From contig JAWKRG010000004.1 in NCBI GenBank assembly GCA_041389725.1, forward strand, positions 970,995 to 1,034,994: a stretch of DNA of 64,000 nt, read 5' to 3'. The notes below the pieces were generated by a model. The model was given only the letters and a program-made list of their open reading frames with translations. It made no database searches and was not told the DNA's origin. This DNA is from Polyangiaceae bacterium. Its GTDB lineage: Bacteria > Myxococcota_A > Polyangia > Polyangiales > Polyangiaceae. The translations under genes were made by a program, and so were the position numbers. Shown piece after piece: positions 1 through 7,570 of this stretch. Numbering within the stretch: position 1 is the first letter of the stretch; every line of letters starts with the position of its first letter.

Positions 1-26
1 GAGCGTCAGCGCAAGGAGTCGAGATC

Positions 27-204
27 TTAGGGTCTGTCCGGAAATAACTGCGTCGCGAGACCGCCGAGACCGAAGCGAGGCGGGCGCCCGAGGAGCGAGC
101 ACCGGAGGGCTACTGAAGTAGCTCGAGGAGCGCAGCGACGAGGCCGCACGCCGCAGCGAGAGGATCGGCGGTCATAGCAGCTGTTATTTCCGGACAGACC
201 CTTA
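27..204. mobile_element. MITE-like element with 20-bp terminal inverted repeats
   Basis: The 20-mer AGGGTCTGTCCGGAAATAAC at 29-48 returns as its exact reverse complement at 183-202. Taking the body as 30-201 (172 bp, GGG...CCC ends), it is flanked by TTA on both sides (27-29 and 202-204), which fits a 3-bp target duplication of the TNA type used by some IS5-family groups. There is no room for a transposase, so this would be a non-autonomous derivative moved in trans. The right TTA is the stop codon of tpiA read on the minus strand, so the insertion sits exactly at the gene end. As RNA the ends would form a long hairpin and may also act as a terminator. The family assignment is inference. Confidence 0.7.
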
Positions 205-969
205 GCTGCGCCGCGCGCCTGCGCGGGCGATGGTGGTGAAGCCGTTCGCGTCCAGGCTGGCCCCGCCGACCAGTGCACCGTCGATGTCCGGGCACGAGAG
301 CAGCGCGGCTGCGTTGTCAGCGGTGACGCTGCCGCCGTACTGAATGCGCAGCGCCTCGGCGAAGGCCGCACCGAAGTGGCGCGCGAACTCGCTACGCACG
401 AAAGCGTGGGTCGCTTGCGCCTGCTCAGGGGTGGCGGTGACGCCGGTTCCGATGGCCCACACGGGTTCGTAGGCGACCACGAGATCCGACAGCGCCGCGG
501 CGCCGTGAGCGCCGAGCGCCGTTTCCAGCTGCCGTCGCAGTACCGATTCAGTCGCGCCGGACTGACGTTGCTCGAGGGTCTCGCCGATGCACAGCACCGG
601 TTTGAGTCCCGAGGAAAGTGCCGCTTTGAGCTTCTCTGCCACCCGCGCGTCGGAGTCGCCGAACCAGGCGCGACGCTCCGAGTGACCCACCAGGACGCGC
701 GTGCAACCCAGAGAAGCGAGCATCTCGGCGGATACGCCGCTGGTGTACGCGCCCTTGGGCAAGGGATGCAGATCCTGACCGCCCACCTCCACCGCGGAGT
801 CGCGCAGGCGCCGCCGCACGGCGTCGATGAAGACGAAGGGCGGGAACACCACCAACTGGCCGCCGCGGTGGGACCCCAAGCGATTGCGAAGCTCTTGCGC
901 CAAACGCTCGGCGAGCGTCAGCGTCAGGTTCATCTTCCAGTTGCCACCGATGATCGACGTGCGGGTCAT
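202..969 (-). CDS. tpiA: Triosephosphate isomerase
   Basis: Interconverts glyceraldehyde 3-phosphate and dihydroxyacetone phosphate in the cytosol. The 255-residue product has the family length and all catalytic residues: Lys12 in NWKMN, His96 in VGHSERR and Glu168 in AYEPVWAIGTG, plus the phosphate-binding YGGSV and GALVGGASLD segments near the C-terminus. I chose the ATG at 967-969 because the family N-terminus TRTSIIGGNWKMN follows directly; a much longer open frame upstream is not coding. It is the third gene of a tight minus-strand run behind pduS and a BMC shell gene (14-bp gap), so it may serve a microcompartment pathway that releases glyceraldehyde 3-phosphate as well as, or instead of, central glycolysis. 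That role is inferred from position only. Confidence 0.95.
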   Translation of the reverse strand: MTRTSIIGGNWKMNLTLTLAERLAQELRNRLGSHRGGQLVVFPPFVFIDAVRRRLRDSAVEVGGQDLHPLPKGAYTSGVSAEMLASLGCTRVLVGHSERRAWFGDSDARVAEKLKAALSSGLKPVLCIGETLEQRQSGATESVLRRQLETALGAHGAAALSDLVVAYEPVWAIGTGVTATPEQAQATHAFVRSEFARHFGAAFAEALRIQYGGSVTADNAAALLSCPDIDGALVGGASLDANGFTTIARAGARRS

Positions 970-983
970 GGCGGTCGTATCTC

Positions 984-1559
984 TCAGACCAGCGTGTCGA
1001 ACAGTTCGCTGCGCGGATCGGGAATGACGATCTTGTCCACCAGGAGTCCTCGCGCCTCCACGACTTCGGCGCCGGCGTCGAGGGACTCGCGCACGTCGTC
1101 CACGCTGCCCGTGAACACCAGGTAGGCCTTGCCACCGAGGGCCATGGCCAGGCGGCACTGCACGACGTCCACCAGTGCGCGCTTCGCGACTTGGTCGAGG
1201 GCGTCCACCAGGCACGCGACGGAGTAGCACTCCAGAATCCCGAGGGCGCCCTTGCGAGAAAGCTCGCCGCTGCTCGACAACGCCGGGTAGACCTCGGGGT
1301 GGACGTTGGAAATGAGCACGTGGTCGATGGCGGTCTCCGCCGCGACGTCCATGCCAGCCCCGAGGCTCGCTTCCACTTCGTGCTGTTCCCCTGCCACGAG
1401 CACCATGTACTTGCCGGAACAGATCGAGCGAGACATCACCAGCTGGACGTCGGCGGCCTTCAACATCGCGTCCGTAGCGTGCATTCCGCGCGCGATACTC
1501 GAGAGCTCGACGAGTGCGAGGGCTGGCGGCGGCGGCTGGTCGTAACTCCTCCAGGACAT
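984..1559 (-). CDS. Tandem-domain BMC shell protein (BMC-T, PduT-like)
   Basis: Shell protein of a bacterial microcompartment; trimers with pseudo-hexameric symmetry tile the shell facets. The 191 residues contain two BMC folds, about 13-96 and 103-186, each with the typical ALxxxE...A.DA.LKAA start and GxV/GK pore turn. The first pore loop reads RSICSGKY with Cys47 next to SGK, whereas the second reads LGGKAY without cysteine. In PduT a pore cysteine of one domain in each of three subunits holds a [4Fe-4S] cluster, so Cys47 suggests an electron-conducting pore here. The start ATG at 1557-1559 lies only 3 bp from the pduS stop, and PduS is the known electron-transfer partner of PduT. The remaining shell genes are not visible and may lie left of the window. 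Confidence 0.88.
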   Translation of the reverse strand: MSWRSYDQPPPPALALVELSSIARGMHATDAMLKAADVQLVMSRSICSGKYMVLVAGEQHEVEASLGAGMDVAAETAIDHVLISNVHPEVYPALSSSGELSRKGALGILECYSVACLVDALDQVAKRALVDVVQCRLAMALGGKAYLVFTGSVDDVRESLDAGAEVVEARGLLVDKIVIPDPRSELFDTLV

Positions 1560-1562
1560 GTC

Positions 1563-2876
1563 TCACCTATGGATATGGATGCGCGAGTCGATCTTGGTGA
1601 CTCGGCCACTGATGCTGGCGTGCACGTGTGCGCCGAGCTTGCCCTCGGGAACGGTCGCGATGCGTTGTCCTGCCCCGACGTCGTCCCCAACGGAGACCAC
1701 GGGTTCCGCGGGAGCGCCGATGTGCTGCGACAGCGGGATCTCCACGCGCTCTGGGTCCAGGCGACTATCCGTCATGGGCGCGGGACGGTCGTACTCCACG
1801 AGGCCCAGGCGCTGGATCAATCGGCTGATCGGCACTCGACGCGAGTCGCGAATCGGGTGCGCCACGCCTTTGGACGGTAGTGGTTCTGGACGCGGGCCGC
1901 GCTCCCGCCACACGGTCTTGGAGCGCACGCACATCTCCATCACCGGTAGATCCTCGGGGCAGGCGTAGAGCGAACAGAGGTTGCACTCGCAGCAGGCGAG
2001 TCCAAGGCGCGCCCAACCCGCTTCGGCATCCCCAGCGAACCCTACGGAGCGCATCACCTTGTGCGGCTCGATGGCGTAGCCCAGCAAGAACCGCGGGCAA
2101 AAGTCGGTGCAGTAGGAGCACTGATCACACGCGGACTTCGCGATCATCAAGTTCGCCCTTGCGGGCCGCTGTCGCCTTTGGATGAGCTTGTGACTTCGCG
2201 GTAGAACGATGAACCCACCAGAGGTCTTCGTGATGCGCTTGTCCAGGTCGGCCAGCTTGCCCATCATCGCGCCGCCGTCGAGCAGCACCGGGTCGTCGAC
2301 GGTGGCTCCCCCGGCCAGGGTGAGCACCTCGGCGGCGGTCACGCCCACGGGCACGGTGACACTGCAAGGCTCCGCCACCGCGCCCGTCACCGTCAGACTC
2401 GAGGTGATGACAGGCTTGCCTTCGGCAGCGTTGGCTACGTTGATCAACGTCTCCACATTGTTGACCGCGCAGCCCACGTCCAGCGGTAAGCCGTTGTGGG
2501 GTATCAAGCGCCCGGTGACGTCGTACACGATAACGTACTCGTCGCCAGCGGGGTAGAAGCTGCCGAACAGCTGCAGCTCGATGTCCGTGCCCACGTGCTG
2601 GTTCAGGGCCGCGATCGCACGCTTGTACTTCTCTTTGATGGCGATCACGCCGCGCTTGGCGCCGGTAGCGGCCATGCCCAAGCGCATGCCGCGGACCATC
2701 GCTTCGGCCTGGAGGCGCATGAGCTCCTGGTCCTTGAACAGCAGCGGCTCGCACTCAGCGGCGTTGCAGATGTAGGTGTCCACCTGCGAGTTCAACTTCA
2801 CATGCGTAGGGAATCCAGCGCCGCCGGCCCCTACGACGCCTGCATCCCGAACCTGCTGTATGACGGGGTGAGCCAC
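1563..2876 (-). CDS. pduS: PduS-type flavo/iron-sulfur oxidoreductase (RnfC family)
   Basis: Likely an NADH-dependent electron-transfer protein that serves a microcompartment; in Pdu systems PduS reduces cobalamin. The 437 residues show a Complex I 51-kDa-like NADH/FMN region (GAGGAGFPTHVKL, 16-28; CNAAECEPLL, 37-46), a SLBB-like middle, two ferredoxin-type clusters (Cys250/253/256/260 and Cys295-306) and a C-terminal barrel-sandwich region. The start is a GTG at 2874-2876; no ATG fits the family N-terminus better. It heads a minus-strand set with the BMC-T gene (3-bp gap) and tpiA, facing a divergent DUF962-like gene. RnfC proteins share this architecture, but the shell-gene neighbour makes the PduS assignment much more likely. 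Confidence 0.88.
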   Translation of the reverse strand: MAHPVIQQVRDAGVVGAGGAGFPTHVKLNSQVDTYICNAAECEPLLFKDQELMRLQAEAMVRGMRLGMAATGAKRGVIAIKEKYKRAIAALNQHVGTDIELQLFGSFYPAGDEYVIVYDVTGRLIPHNGLPLDVGCAVNNVETLINVANAAEGKPVITSSLTVTGAVAEPCSVTVPVGVTAAEVLTLAGGATVDDPVLLDGGAMMGKLADLDKRITKTSGGFIVLPRSHKLIQRRQRPARANLMIAKSACDQCSYCTDFCPRFLLGYAIEPHKVMRSVGFAGDAEAGWARLGLACCECNLCSLYACPEDLPVMEMCVRSKTVWRERGPRPEPLPSKGVAHPIRDSRRVPISRLIQRLGLVEYDRPAPMTDSRLDPERVEIPLSQHIGAPAEPVVSVGDDVGAGQRIATVPEGKLGAHVHASISGRVTKIDSRIHIHR

Positions 2877-2904
2877 GAAGGCGCGCAGTAAAGCATAGCT
2901 TTCA

Positions 2905-2927
2905 GCCTGGCGAAAATGGCGCCAGGC
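2905..2927. promoter_or_regulatory. Inverted repeat between divergent pduS and DUF962-like genes
   Basis: GCCTGGCG at 2905-2912 pairs with CGCCAGGC at 2920-2927 across a 7-base A-rich loop. It lies 29 bp upstream of the pduS start in the only gap between the two divergent genes, so it is a candidate operator or leader hairpin for the microcompartment genes. No clear sigma-70 or sigma-54 promoter was recognised around it. Confidence 0.4.
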
Positions 2928-3036
2928 GGCCCCGGTCGGGCAGGGATTTCCCGCGGTCGGGGGCGCGACGGCGGACTGGAATTGGGCCGAGACGGACGTT
3001 TTTGGTTATGCGTCGAGCATGGCCCGGAGGCAGGAG

Positions 3037-3516
3037 ATGGACCCCCAGTTCGGATCTTTCGACGAATACTACGAGTGCTACCTGGAGGAGCGCCGCCATC
3101 CCTGGAGCCGTCGCGTTCAGTTCCTTGGAACCAGCGTTGCCATCGGTTTCGTTGCCAGCTCGCTGCTTGGTGCCGCCGCCGCGTCGCTTGCGCCAGCGTG
3201 GGTCAGTGAACGAATGCTGGAAGGAAAGTCTCGCCGCACCTCGCGCAACGTGGCGTGGCGCCTGCGCGCCGACATCCTGCTGTGGACGGAAATGGTTCAG
3301 AAGATGCTCGGCGGTCGCGTGGCGCGCGCGATGCCGCTCACGGTCGTCGACTCGGTTGCGTCGACTCTCGGCGCCGCGTGGCCTGGCAGCTCCACCTCCG
3401 AGACAGCGCCCGACGACCCAGCCGAGCCATCCGCGCGCGCGACTTCACCCGAGCCGACGTCGGAAGGGCTTGGATGGCGCTCGGTGCCCTCCACCGGTTG
3501 GGCCATGTGGGAGTGA
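3037..3516 (+). CDS. DUF962/Mpo1-like protein lacking the conserved histidines
   Basis: The first 95 residues follow the DUF962 pattern: SFDEYYECYLEE, then RR.QFLGTS, a hydrophobic segment (about 32-52) and WRLRADILLWTEMVQKML. Active members (yeast Mpo1, an iron-dependent oxygenase of 2-hydroxy fatty acids) use histidines in EH and WxxHFxxE-type motifs. Here these positions read ER and WVSERMLE, so the metal site appears lost. The last 60 residues are a low-complexity Ser/Thr/Pro/Glu tail. I prefer ATG 3037 over 3019 because GGAGG at 3026-3030 is spaced 6 bases from it. The gene is divergent from pduS and its function is unknown. Confidence 0.6.
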   Translation: MDPQFGSFDEYYECYLEERRHPWSRRVQFLGTSVAIGFVASSLLGAAAASLAPAWVSERMLEGKSRRTSRNVAWRLRADILLWTEMVQKMLGGRVARAMPLTVVDSVASTLGAAWPGSSTSETAPDDPAEPSARATSPEPTSEGLGWRSVPSTGWAMWE

Positions 3517-3634
3517 ACCTCCGCGCAGAACTCGCGCAGCGCTGAGCGCTGCGTCGTGGGTATCCCGCTCCACGCGATCATAATGCGCGTTTCTGCGCAT
3601 GGCACTTGGCCACACGTGGGCCTAGGATTCGGCC

Positions 3635-5077
3635 ATGGTGGACAATGGCGATCGTCGATCTAGCTCGCCTCTGCGTGTCGTGCCTCAACCGCGGCAGCGA
3701 GACGACCGCCTGCTAGGCCTCGCGCCCGAGAAGCTGCTGACGAACGTGTTGGATACCATGCCCGCGGGTATGTTCTCGGTGGACCCAGCTGGGCGCATCA
3801 CCAGTTGGAATCACGCGATGGAGCAGTTGACAGGCTTCCCCGCGCGCGAAGCACTGGGCAAGGACTGCTCCATCCTGAACAGCGACACTTGTTCGGGCGT
3901 CGCCTGCGGCGCGAAAGGCGAGCCCGTCTGCCCCCTGTACCAAGAAGGTGACATCCGTGATCGGCGTTGCCGCATTCAGCGTCGCGACGGCTCCTGGCTT
4001 TCGGTCCTCAAGAACGCCCGCGCCATGAGCGATGAGGATGGCAACTTGCTCGGGGGAATCGAGGTCGTCACGGATCTCAGCCAGATAGAGTCGCTCGAGG
4101 ATCAGCTCGAGACCCTGCGCCGCGCGTCTGCGGGTCAAGGACGCTTCGGTCGTTTGACCGGCAAGCACCCAGCCATGCGGCGCTTGTACGAACTGGTCGA
4201 GCTGGCGGGGCGCAGCGACGCGGCCGTCTTGCTGCAAGGCGAGACAGGCACGGGCAAGGAGCTCGTGGCCCGGGCCGTGTTCGAGGCGAGCGCCCGCAAG
4301 AATCGCCCCTTCGTGCGTGTGAGTTGTGCGGCGCTCACCGAGTCGCTGCTGGAGAGTGAGCTCTTTGGCCATGTGCGGGGCGCCTTCACTGGTGCGGTCG
4401 CGTCTCGCGTGGGTCGCTTCGAGGCGGCCAACGGCGGTACCGTCTTCCTGGACGAGATTGGCGATATCTCCCCGGCGGTGCAGACCAAGCTCCTGCGCGT
4501 ACTGCAGGAAAAAGAGTTCGAGCGCGTGGGCGACAACCGACCGATCAAGGTCGACGTGCGCTTCATCGCGGCCACCAACTGCGACCTGCAGTCGGCCTGC
4601 GCGGAAGGCAACTTCCGGCGAGACTTGTTCTATCGGCTCGCCGTGATCCCGATCCGGCTGCCATCGCTGCGGGAACGTCGCGACGACATTCCAATGCTGG
4701 TGGACTACTTCATGGAGCGCATGAACGCCCGGCAGGGCCGCGCAATCACGCGCATACACCCGGATGCCATGGCGACGATCATGGCGTACTCCTGGCCAGG
4801 CAACGTCCGCGAGCTGGAGAATGCCATCGAGTATGCGTTCGCGGTGACGCGCGGGTCGGCCATCACCGTGGATTGCTTGCCCACGCACTTGACGCATCCG
4901 ACGTTGGCACCGCCGACCGCACGCGCTGGCAAGGCACGCCCTCGGGGTGCTCCCGATGCCGAGACGCTGCGCGAGGTGCTTGCAGCTCATGACGGCAACC
5001 GCACTCGCGCTGCGGAGCACCTGGGTGTGAGCCGCGTGACGCTCTGGAAATGGCTGAAGCAGGTCGAGTTGGCGTAG
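3635..5077 (+). CDS. PAS-domain sigma-54-dependent transcriptional activator
   Basis: Enhancer-binding protein of 480 residues that remodels sigma-54 RNA polymerase using ATP. Order: PAS sensor (about 35-150), short coiled linker, AAA+ domain (168-395) with Walker A GETGTGKE (202-209), the sigma-54-contacting GAFTGA loop (249-254) and Walker B TVFLDEIGD (269-277), then a Fis-type helix-turn-helix (455-478). The PAS domain carries an unusual cysteine set, Cys78, 86, 91 and 99, with Cys112 beyond, suggesting metal, FeS, heme or thiol-redox sensing rather than phosphorylation; there is no receiver domain. It is convergent with an octaheme cytochrome gene that has a -24/-12 promoter, the obvious candidate target. 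The ATG at 3635 follows a weak AGGA. Confidence 0.93.
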   Translation: MVDNGDRRSSSPLRVVPQPRQRDDRLLGLAPEKLLTNVLDTMPAGMFSVDPAGRITSWNHAMEQLTGFPAREALGKDCSILNSDTCSGVACGAKGEPVCPLYQEGDIRDRRCRIQRRDGSWLSVLKNARAMSDEDGNLLGGIEVVTDLSQIESLEDQLETLRRASAGQGRFGRLTGKHPAMRRLYELVELAGRSDAAVLLQGETGTGKELVARAVFEASARKNRPFVRVSCAALTESLLESELFGHVRGAFTGAVASRVGRFEAANGGTVFLDEIGDISPAVQTKLLRVLQEKEFERVGDNRPIKVDVRFIAATNCDLQSACAEGNFRRDLFYRLAVIPIRLPSLRERRDDIPMLVDYFMERMNARQGRAITRIHPDAMATIMAYSWPGNVRELENAIEYAFAVTRGSAITVDCLPTHLTHPTLAPPTARAGKARPRGAPDAETLREVLAAHDGNRTRAAEHLGVSRVTLWKWLKQVELA

Positions 5078-5139
5078 GCGCGGTGGAGCGATTCACGTTC
5101 CTGCTCGCCAAGCGTTCAGAATCCTTCTGCGAAAATAGT

Positions 5140-5171
5140 GAACGGGGCCACGCCTGCGCGTGACCCCGTTC
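5140..5171. terminator. Strong hairpin between convergent genes
   Basis: A 14-bp stem (5140-5153 with 5158-5171, one mismatch) closes a 4-base loop. It lies 62 bp after the activator stop and 31 bp beyond the cytochrome stop. Read on the minus strand the stem is followed after a few bases by ACTATTTT, so it works best as an intrinsic terminator for the cytochrome gene; on the plus strand there is no T tract. Confidence 0.65.
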
Positions 5172-5202
5172 GGCTCTTGCGGTGTGAAGTCGCGGGTTCA
5201 GC

Positions 5203-7290
5203 TCACGGGCAGCTGAGACCCCACGGTTTGGTGGTTGCCGTCGCATACAGCTCGCACATCGGGATCTTCGGCGTGGCGCTGTGGCAGTCGGCGCAAGCAC
5301 CGGATGCGCCAAGGGCCTGCGCCTTGGGAGCAACCTCGTGGTTCAGATCCATGTACAGCTTGGTGTAGCGGAAGTCCCAACCCTTGGTCCCGTCGAAGGG
5401 AGCCAGGGACGTTCCCGACGCGACTTGACCAGCGGCTTGCGCCCCCTTGGACAAGGTCGTCGACCACGTGTTCTGCATTGCGCTGGGACTGTAGGTCCAA
5501 CCCGCTGCAGTGATGATGCCCCACAAGCTTCCTGGGCCGAAGACGTTCGGGTTCGCGATGAAGCTCTGCGCACCGTCGATGTACACGGCTTGTCGTCCCA
5601 GCATCAGCTTGAAGGGATGAATCTTCGCTTTGGTGTCGGACTGAACGCCAATCGGCCGTCCGATCACGATGCGCTTGCTCTCGTCGTTCGGATCCAAGCC
5701 CAGGGTGGTGAAGTCGGACTTGTCGTCGGTGGTGAGGTGCATCATGCGACCGTCGTACCAAGCGTAGGCAGGTTTCACGTTGCGCTTCCAGACGAAGCTG
5801 CCCTTCATGAAGTCGTAGGTCGTCACGGCAGTGCCGTTCGGATCGGCGACGCCCATGTCGTTCACCTTGGTGCTGACTACGCCATTGACGCCTTGGGTGT
5901 TGTCGCCCGCGGTTGCCCAGTCCCAGTTCACCTTGGCGAACTGAGTGCGACTGAAGGCCGGAATGTGGCAAGTCTGGCAGGCGATGCGCTGCGCGTGAGT
6001 GTCGAGCTGTGAGCCGTTCGACAAGTTCTTGTGCGGTGTCGCGCCATGGCAGTCGCTACAGCTTGCGCGGCCGTCGTTGGCCGGCGTGTGCACTCCGGCG
6101 CCCTTGAACTTGTGGCCCGGAGCAGCGTGGCAGGACGAGCAGCTCATGCCGTTGCCCATGTGGACGTCGACGCTAGGCGAGGGGTTCTTCAAGGAAGATC
6201 CCATCAGCTTCACGTTGTCGCCGCCGCCAGCGTAGAAGTGGCAGCTGCCGCAGTTCTCGCGCGTCGGCTTGACCAGGTCGCGCGCCGTCTTGGACAAGTC
6301 CAGGCTCGCAAGTGGGTTACCGAAGGTCTTTGGATCCTTGGCGTAGCCCGTCTTCGGATTTGCGTGGCACACCAAGCAGTCCACGCGCTGCTCCAGCGGG
6401 ATGGAGGAGTCCGCAGTGGTGTCCGTCATGTCGAACTTCATGTAGTAGCGCGCGGACTTCTGCGGCTTGTTGGTATCCGGGTCTCCGCCGTAGCCGGCGT
6501 GACACTGATCGCAGCGCTTCTCGTTGCTGACCACGCCGACGCAGAAGTTGTTGATCAGCTTCGTCTTGCCGATGTCGCCGGGGTTGACCGTCGTGGTCAG
6601 ATCCTTGGCGTCCACCATCTGTGGCGTGGGTCCCGCCCACTTCCAGTGAATGGTCGCCATGAAGTCCTTGGCCGAGTCTTGGTGGCAGCCCACGCAGGCC
6701 TTGGTCACTTCGTAGCCGGTGGCGAAGGGGCCGGCCAGTTCGGGCGCTTGAGCGTGGAACTTCTCCGTCGTGATGCACGCATTCAAGGCGGCGTCGCAGG
6801 TGGTGCCGGATCCGCAGACCTTCTTGCACTCGGGGGTTGCACCAGCCGTGTCGCATGTCTCGCAGGCACCGCAGGCGGGCTTGCAGCTGATCGCCTCCAC
6901 GGGCTTGCAGGTTCCATTTTCGCAGGCCGTGCCGGGACCGCACGCGGGGTCACAAGCGATGGGCAAGCACTGGTTGGCCGTCGTGTCACACTGCGAACCC
7001 GTTCCGCACAGGTCTTTGCACTGTGGAGTCGTGCCAGTGGAATCACAGGACTGGCACGGGCCGCAGGCGGGGTCGCAGCTCACATCGCCAATCGGCACGC
7101 AGCTTCCGTTCTCGCAAGCCATCCCAGGCTGACAAGCCGGATCGCAAGCGAGCGGGACACACGAGCCATCGACACAGGTCGCGCCGGGGCCACAGAAGTC
7201 CGCGCAGCTGGCGTCGGATTCGCCATCTGAGCAGCCTGCGGCAATCGCGGCAGCGATCACGGAGAACAACAGGATGTTTTTCGCGTTCAC
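5203..7290 (-). CDS. Octaheme c-type cytochrome lipoprotein, tetrathionate reductase family
   Basis: A 695-residue exported multiheme cytochrome. A lipobox (AIAAGC, Cys20) indicates lipid anchoring. Residues 29-172 are a cysteine-rich spacer with two rounds of a CDPACxPGxACENGxC unit. From residue 180 there are eight CxxCH heme sites: CVGCH, CDQCH, CLVCH, CGSCH, CSSCH, CSDCH, CQTCH and CADCH. CxxCHAGYG at the second heme matches the octaheme tetrathionate reductase (OTR) family, whose members reduce tetrathionate, nitrite or hydroxylamine in vitro. The start is GTG at 7288-7290, set by AGGAG seven bases upstream. A sigma-54 promoter lies at 7344-7359, and the neighbouring PAS/sigma-54 activator is the likely regulator. 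The physiological substrate is not deducible; the cysteine-rich spacer is not part of the classical enzyme. Confidence 0.92.
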   Translation of the reverse strand: MNAKNILLFSVIAAAIAAGCSDGESDASCADFCGPGATCVDGSCVPLACDPACQPGMACENGSCVPIGDVSCDPACGPCQSCDSTGTTPQCKDLCGTGSQCDTTANQCLPIACDPACGPGTACENGTCKPVEAISCKPACGACETCDTAGATPECKKVCGSGTTCDAALNACITTEKFHAQAPELAGPFATGYEVTKACVGCHQDSAKDFMATIHWKWAGPTPQMVDAKDLTTTVNPGDIGKTKLINNFCVGVVSNEKRCDQCHAGYGGDPDTNKPQKSARYYMKFDMTDTTADSSIPLEQRVDCLVCHANPKTGYAKDPKTFGNPLASLDLSKTARDLVKPTRENCGSCHFYAGGGDNVKLMGSSLKNPSPSVDVHMGNGMSCSSCHAAPGHKFKGAGVHTPANDGRASCSDCHGATPHKNLSNGSQLDTHAQRIACQTCHIPAFSRTQFAKVNWDWATAGDNTQGVNGVVSTKVNDMGVADPNGTAVTTYDFMKGSFVWKRNVKPAYAWYDGRMMHLTTDDKSDFTTLGLDPNDESKRIVIGRPIGVQSDTKAKIHPFKLMLGRQAVYIDGAQSFIANPNVFGPGSLWGIITAAGWTYSPSAMQNTWSTTLSKGAQAAGQVASGTSLAPFDGTKGWDFRYTKLYMDLNHEVAPKAQALGASGACADCHSATPKIPMCELYATATTKPWGLSCP

Positions 7291-7343
7291 CGTCTTGCTC
7301 CTTTCTTCGGGCACAGGGGCGTACTTCGTACGGACGCCGCATG

Positions 7344-7359
7344 AGCAAGGGCCGAGCCA
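7344..7359 (-). promoter_or_regulatory. Sigma-54 (-24/-12) promoter of the octaheme cytochrome gene
   Basis: Read on the minus strand the sequence is TGGCTCGGCCCTTGCT, which matches the TGGCACG-N4-TTGCW consensus except for one base and keeps the required GG-N10-GC spacing. The predicted transcript start is near 7334, giving a leader of about 44 bases that contains the AGGAG ribosome site before GTG 7290. A sigma-54 activator is encoded just beyond the cytochrome gene. Confidence 0.72.
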
Positions 7360-7412
7360 GCGCGAATGGGCCTGTAAATCGCAGTGCCGATGCGCCTCGG
7401 TGTTCAGTTCGT

Positions 7413-7448
7413 CGTTAACGGCAACAACGGCAACGGTTAGCGTTAACG
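7413..7448. promoter_or_regulatory. Paired CGTTAACG palindromes, candidate activator sites
   Basis: Two identical 8-bp palindromes CGTTAACG lie at 7413-7420 and 7441-7448, 28 bp centre to centre, with CGGCAAC direct repeats between and beside them. They sit about 80-115 bp upstream of the predicted sigma-54 transcript start, the usual position of enhancer sites bound by Fis-type HTH activators. They are also about 125 bp from the divergent esterase gene, so control of that gene cannot be excluded. Confidence 0.55.
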
Positions 7449-7570
7449 AGGGGCAACGGGCGACGAAGCGTGCGTGTAGGCAGGTGTAAGTCTCGCCCCG
7501 GCGCCGCCATTTCGTGCGACAAAACGCTGGGCGTGGTGCCCACGGCTGTCGCGCTCTTTCGCTCCGCGCT

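Noticed and set aside
202..1566. A 454-codon minus-strand frame containing tpiA as its C-terminal half
   Set aside because: The upstream half is the BMC-T gene in another frame and shows no family similarity; triosephosphate isomerase starts at 969.
1563..2876. RnfC subunit of an Rnf complex
   Set aside because: No other rnf genes adjoin; the BMC-T neighbour favours PduS.
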